Below are positions 62,401 to 64,000 of a stretch of 64,000 bases of DNA, piece by piece. Position numbers and translations under genes: made by a program. Origin of the DNA: Oryzias latipes. Taxonomy: Eukaryota; Chordata; Actinopteri; Beloniformes; Adrianichthyidae. The notes beneath the pieces are model-generated. The model saw only the letters and a list, made by a program, of their open reading frames with translations, did no database searches and was not told the DNA's origin. Within the stretch, counting starts at the first letter, position 1; each line of letters begins with the position of its first letter. The DNA lies in assembly GCF_002234675.1 (NCBI RefSeq), contig NC_019881.2, positions 20,957,494-21,021,493 of the forward strand, written 5' to 3'.

Positions 62401-64000
62401 CCTCCAGGCTCTCCAGCTGGTGCCTCACCTTCTCGTACTCGCGCTCCGCCTGCTGGCTCTTCCTCCTGTTGGAGGTCAGACATGCGGGTGAATCACCAGC
62501 GTTTCTCCACCCGCGTGCCAGTTTTTAACGCTCTTCGTCAAACCTGTAGCAGTAGACGGACATGACGATGAAGAGCAGCATGGGAACGATGACTGCGGGG
62601 ATGATGATGGCCAAAGGAATGTCCTCCTTTCCCCCCTGGTAGTAGACGTGCCCCACCATCCATGTGCCCCAACCAAACTTCACCTGGAAAGAGGCGGAGC
62701 CCAGATTGACCCTTTAAGGCATCGTTTCAAGCAGAAGAGATGGAGTCTGTCTGAGACTCATGTCCTTTGAGCGGGGCTGACCTTCAGCTCCAGCATGTCA
62801 TTGGTGGAGTTTCTGAGCTGGTTTTTGGACTTTGGCTGCGACTGAGGAGCTTCCAGCATCAGTGTGTCATCCTGACCAGAGAGGAGAGAAACAAGCGCAC
62901 ACATCGGATCAACCATCCACATCCTGAGATCAGACAACAGCGCAGCAGCAGCCGGTTTGTTAAATTTAGGGAGCGTGGATGGAAACCGCACAGAAGAAAC
63001 GGATTTCCAAACTTCAGCTCGGTCTGACGCCGCTTCTGGACGGACATGAAAGCGAGACACGCTCAGGTATGTTTGAATAGTTTGAGTCAGAAGCGAAGGC
63101 GCAGATGGCGTCTGTTTCTGTCTGATAGCATCTCTGAGTCGCCGCTTTCGCTTTCATCAGGGAGGCGATTGATTTTCAGCGCCGAGTGAGGCAGAGTTTC
63201 TGTGACAGCGTCACCCGTCAGGCGTGCGAGTGCGGCGGCACTCTCAGACACGAACGCCCGCCATTCCTCCGCTTTGATGGGGCGTCGGCATCGGCTGCAG
63301 ACTGCGAACGCAAATCCATCAAGAAGCCATCAAACCCCCACAGCCCCCCCTGCCTCTACCTGCATCACGTTAACTCGACAGGGGACGTCTTCGATGAACG
63401 CCTTGGCCTCCTCCTGCGTCATCGCCTTCAAGAAACCTCGACCCTGAAGAAAGGAAAAGACACAGACGTCAACAGGAAGGAGAGACGAAGAGTCTTTGGA
63501 CTTGAAGTGAAGCGTTTGCCCTACGTTGACGATGACAAATCTGGTATCTGTGATCATATTCTTCTCCAGCTTGTTGAAGGTGGGGTTGGTGTGATAGTCA
63601 AAGCTCCTGAGCTCCTCTTCCATGTTGTCCAGCTGGATGAAGGTCTGGAGAGACTGGCTACTGGAGCAGCAGTTCACCGCTGGGGAGAAGAACTCCAGGG
63701 TGGTGTCGTTCTTATGCTGCACCCGCTGGACAAACTGACAAACGAGACACAGGGAGGATGAGATCTCCCACCATGAAAAATATCCACCGCGGACTGAAAT
63801 TTCACGTTCTTGAACTTTTCATTTCCTCCTCCTTCACTCTCTTGTCAGTGTGCTGCAGGTTTAACCCTGGAACAGGTTCCTATACGAACACAGGCTTTGG
63901 ATCCAGGAAGAGAGTTCAGTCCCAGAATTCAAAGCGCCTCTCACCTCCACAGCCGGTGCGTCTGACGGCTCGTCCACAGTGACCTTCACCTTCATCATGG
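42288..64000 (-). CDS. plxnb2: plexin B-type receptor, plexin-B2-like (3' part; 5' end outside window)
   Basis: Semaphorin receptor of the plexin-B group, partial. Twenty-one exons with GT-AG junctions encode about 810 residues in one frame, from the membrane-proximal ectodomain to the C-terminus. The order is ectodomain end, transmembrane helix, juxtamembrane coiled coil, GAP part 1, Rho-binding domain, GAP part 2 and VTDL. The cytoplasmic part fits PLXNB2 better than PLXNB1: [42 protein letters not shown] and [18 protein letters not shown]. Plexin-B receptors bind class 4 semaphorins, act as GAPs for R-Ras/Rap GTPases and recruit PDZ-RhoGEF/LARG through the C-terminal PDZ ligand. The a/b copy of teleosts cannot be told apart here. 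The first in-window exon is cut by the window edge. Confidence 0.9.
42472..43127. mobile_element. non-autonomous hAT, 656 bp, internally deleted sibling
   Basis: Starts CAGTGTTTTTCACCC and ends AAAACACTG. The interior matches the 878-bp hAT at 15389-16266, but about 150-200 bases before the right end are missing. The flanks are ACTTTAAC (42464-42471) and ACTTAAAC (43128-43135), 7 of 8 identical. It lies about 80 bp past a plexin exon, in the last intron. Confidence 0.88.
43128..44377. other. plexin last intron, remainder
   Basis: AT-rich intron sequence between the deleted hAT and the penultimate coding exon. No exon, RNA gene or intact transposon end was seen. Confidence 0.6.
44378..44436 (+). 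repeat. fish AT-rich repeat fragment (TTCAATTCAATTTTATTTG)
   Basis: ATTCAATTCAATTTTATTTG followed by TATAGCCCAAAATCACAACA is the head of a very common teleost repeat. A second fragment lies at 53085-53210 with TTCAATTTTATTTTTATAGC. Confidence 0.6.
46711..48866 (+). repeat. 30-bp satellite, 72 units, no indels
   Basis: The unit is ATCCAACTGA + TGAGTCATGT + TACAGCCTCC in its consensus. Every unit from 46711 to 48866 keeps the exact 30-bp register. Variation is only by substitution, mainly in the second decamer: TGAGTCATGT, TTAATCATGT, TGAGTAATGT, AATAATCATG or TGAATCATGT. Units also form higher-order blocks. A 733-residue frame is open through the whole array on the + strand (10-residue period with IQL and HVT), and three long frames are open on the - strand. 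It lies in plexin intron 46236-50297. No splice signals or start context suggest a gene. Confidence 0.97.
49550..50230. repeat. unclassified interspersed repeat, copy 1 of 2
   Basis: Colinear with 61000-61600. Shared phrases are GCATCATTGGGAAG/TCATCATTGGGAAG, CTCAAGCT, ATATGACAT, AACATATTAGGAA, CAGATTCT and GGTTGCTATGGAGATAAA/GGTTTCTATGGAGATAAA. There are no clear termini or coding frames. The class is unknown. Confidence 0.6.
50532..54652 (-). CDS. plxnb2: plexin exons: Rho-binding domain
   Basis: Exons: 54575-54652, 53483-53561, 51366-51466, 50766-50847 and 50532-50686. They encode the ubiquitin-like domain that binds Rac1, Rnd1 and RhoD in plexins: [40 protein letters not shown] and [19 protein letters not shown]. 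The last exon has [20 protein letters not shown] and [14 protein letters not shown], which starts the second GAP half. The acceptor at 54652 was chosen over an in-frame one 9 bases downstream because it keeps the family length. Confidence 0.9.
52395..53420. repeat. degenerate tandem array of about 200-bp units
   Basis: Five related units start near 52410, 52575, 52820, 52990 and 53315. Each opens with a version of GGTCACTCCTCTTCACTGT and CTCAGTTTTCT, then GGATTAAA, and later CATAGATTATTGTA-like text. Unit lengths vary because of indels and an inserted fish repeat at 53085-53210. The array is old and in a plexin intron. Confidence 0.55.
55599..55902. repeat. hAT-like element with GCGACTTAT motifs
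   Basis: GTGCGACTTATAT and GAACGACTTATAGTG close to the right end, then GGAAAATACAGTA, match a dispersed vertebrate element family with such termini. The left boundary is uncertain. It is in a plexin intron. Confidence 0.45.
56501..60524 (-). CDS. plxnb2: plexin exons: RasGAP domain, first half
   Basis: Exons: 60295-60524, 59926-60107, 59687-59753 and 56501-56647. They encode the N-terminal half of the split GAP domain. [15 protein letters not shown], built over the 59926/59753 junction, contains the arginine pair that supplies catalytic residues in plexin-B1. Downstream, [20 protein letters not shown] and [15 protein letters not shown] are near-identical to PLXNB2. The 3-kb intron between the last two exons carries a decayed hAT. 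Confidence 0.92.
57570..59187 (+). mobile_element. decayed autonomous-type hAT, 1618 bp
   Basis: Terminal repeats are perfect inverted copies: CAGGGGTGTCAAAC at 57570 and GTTTGACACCCCTG ending at 59187. GGCCCAC-type subterminal motifs occur at both ends. The flanks CTGTAGTC and CTCTACTC match at 6 of 8. The interior holds transposase remnants on the + strand. It is in plexin intron 56648-59686. Confidence 0.9.
57857..58660 (+). pseudogene. hAT transposase remnant
   Basis: Broken frames on the + strand of the hAT at 57570-59187. The frame at 57855-58091 has [20 protein letters not shown]. Around 58385-58420 the text reads DESTNITD, a motif typical of hAT transposases of the GTF2IRD2/ZBED-like group. 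After a frame change, [14 protein letters not shown] and [13 protein letters not shown] follow. Several frameshifts and stops make it non-functional, and much of the C-terminal catalytic part is missing. Confidence 0.7.
61000..61600. repeat. unclassified interspersed repeat, copy 2 of 2
   Basis: Second member of the pair with 49550-50230, in the same orientation, in plexin intron 60525-62364. Its left neighbour (60700-60960) includes GATGACATCACAT direct repeats and may belong to it. Confidence 0.55.
62365..64000 (-). CDS. plxnb2: plexin exons: membrane-proximal ectodomain, TM helix, juxtamembrane
   Basis: Exons: 63945-64000 (partial), 63525-63734, 63360-63443, 62782-62871, 62544-62683 and 62365-62465. 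The second carries [16 protein letters not shown] and the third [17 protein letters not shown], matching the last extracellular segment of plexin-B2. The TM exon encodes [20 protein letters not shown] followed by YCYR. The next exon, [18 protein letters not shown] through RDRCKKEFT, is the juxtamembrane segment. Confidence 0.9.

Overview
The window is nuclear DNA of a ray-finned (teleost) fish, most likely a percomorph of medaka type. The evidence is split vertebrate genes with GT-AG introns, AT-rich introns packed with fish-type SINE tails, hAT, Tigger and piggyBac-like non-autonomous transposons, and many minisatellites. No bacterial or viral gene organisation is present. The species cannot be named from the sequence alone.

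Three protein-coding genes account for all convincing coding sequence, and their exons were assembled by hand. (1) On the + strand, positions 4025-17316 hold a complete eight-exon STIMATE (TMEM110) family gene, an ER membrane regulator of store-operated calcium entry. (2) On the - strand, 36568 down to 19341 holds a complete 14-exon ITIH5-type inter-alpha-trypsin inhibitor heavy chain gene with signal peptide, VIT domain, VWA domain with MIDAS, and the DPHF processing motif. (3) On the - strand, from the right edge down to 42288, lie the last 21 exons of a B-type plexin, closest to plexin-B2: membrane-proximal ectodomain, transmembrane helix, split RasGAP domain with the Rho-binding domain between its halves, and the C-terminal PDZ ligand VTDL. 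The plexin 5' part lies outside the window. stimate and itih5 converge; itih5 and the plexin are in tandem. The three genes do not form one pathway. Their linkage is of evolutionary interest, because mammalian STIMATE also sits next to ITIH genes, but ITIH1/3/4 rather than ITIH5.

The rest is intergenic or intronic. It holds a nested transposon stack at 21.2-22.7 kb whose order can be read from target-site duplications, an 878-bp hAT inside a piggyBac-like MITE at 15.3-16.4 kb, an internally deleted sibling of that hAT at 42.5 kb, a decayed hAT transposase at 57.6-59.2 kb, and a 1.2-kb hAT just upstream of itih5. Tandem arrays include a 56-bp minisatellite in stimate, a 9-bp array in itih5, and a degenerate array of about 200-bp units in the plexin. 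The most striking one is a 2.15-kb array of 72 exactly 30-bp units in a plexin intron, with 30 consensus AP-1 motifs and long open frames on both strands. I see no clear new gene system. The 30-bp array is the best candidate for unexplained function.
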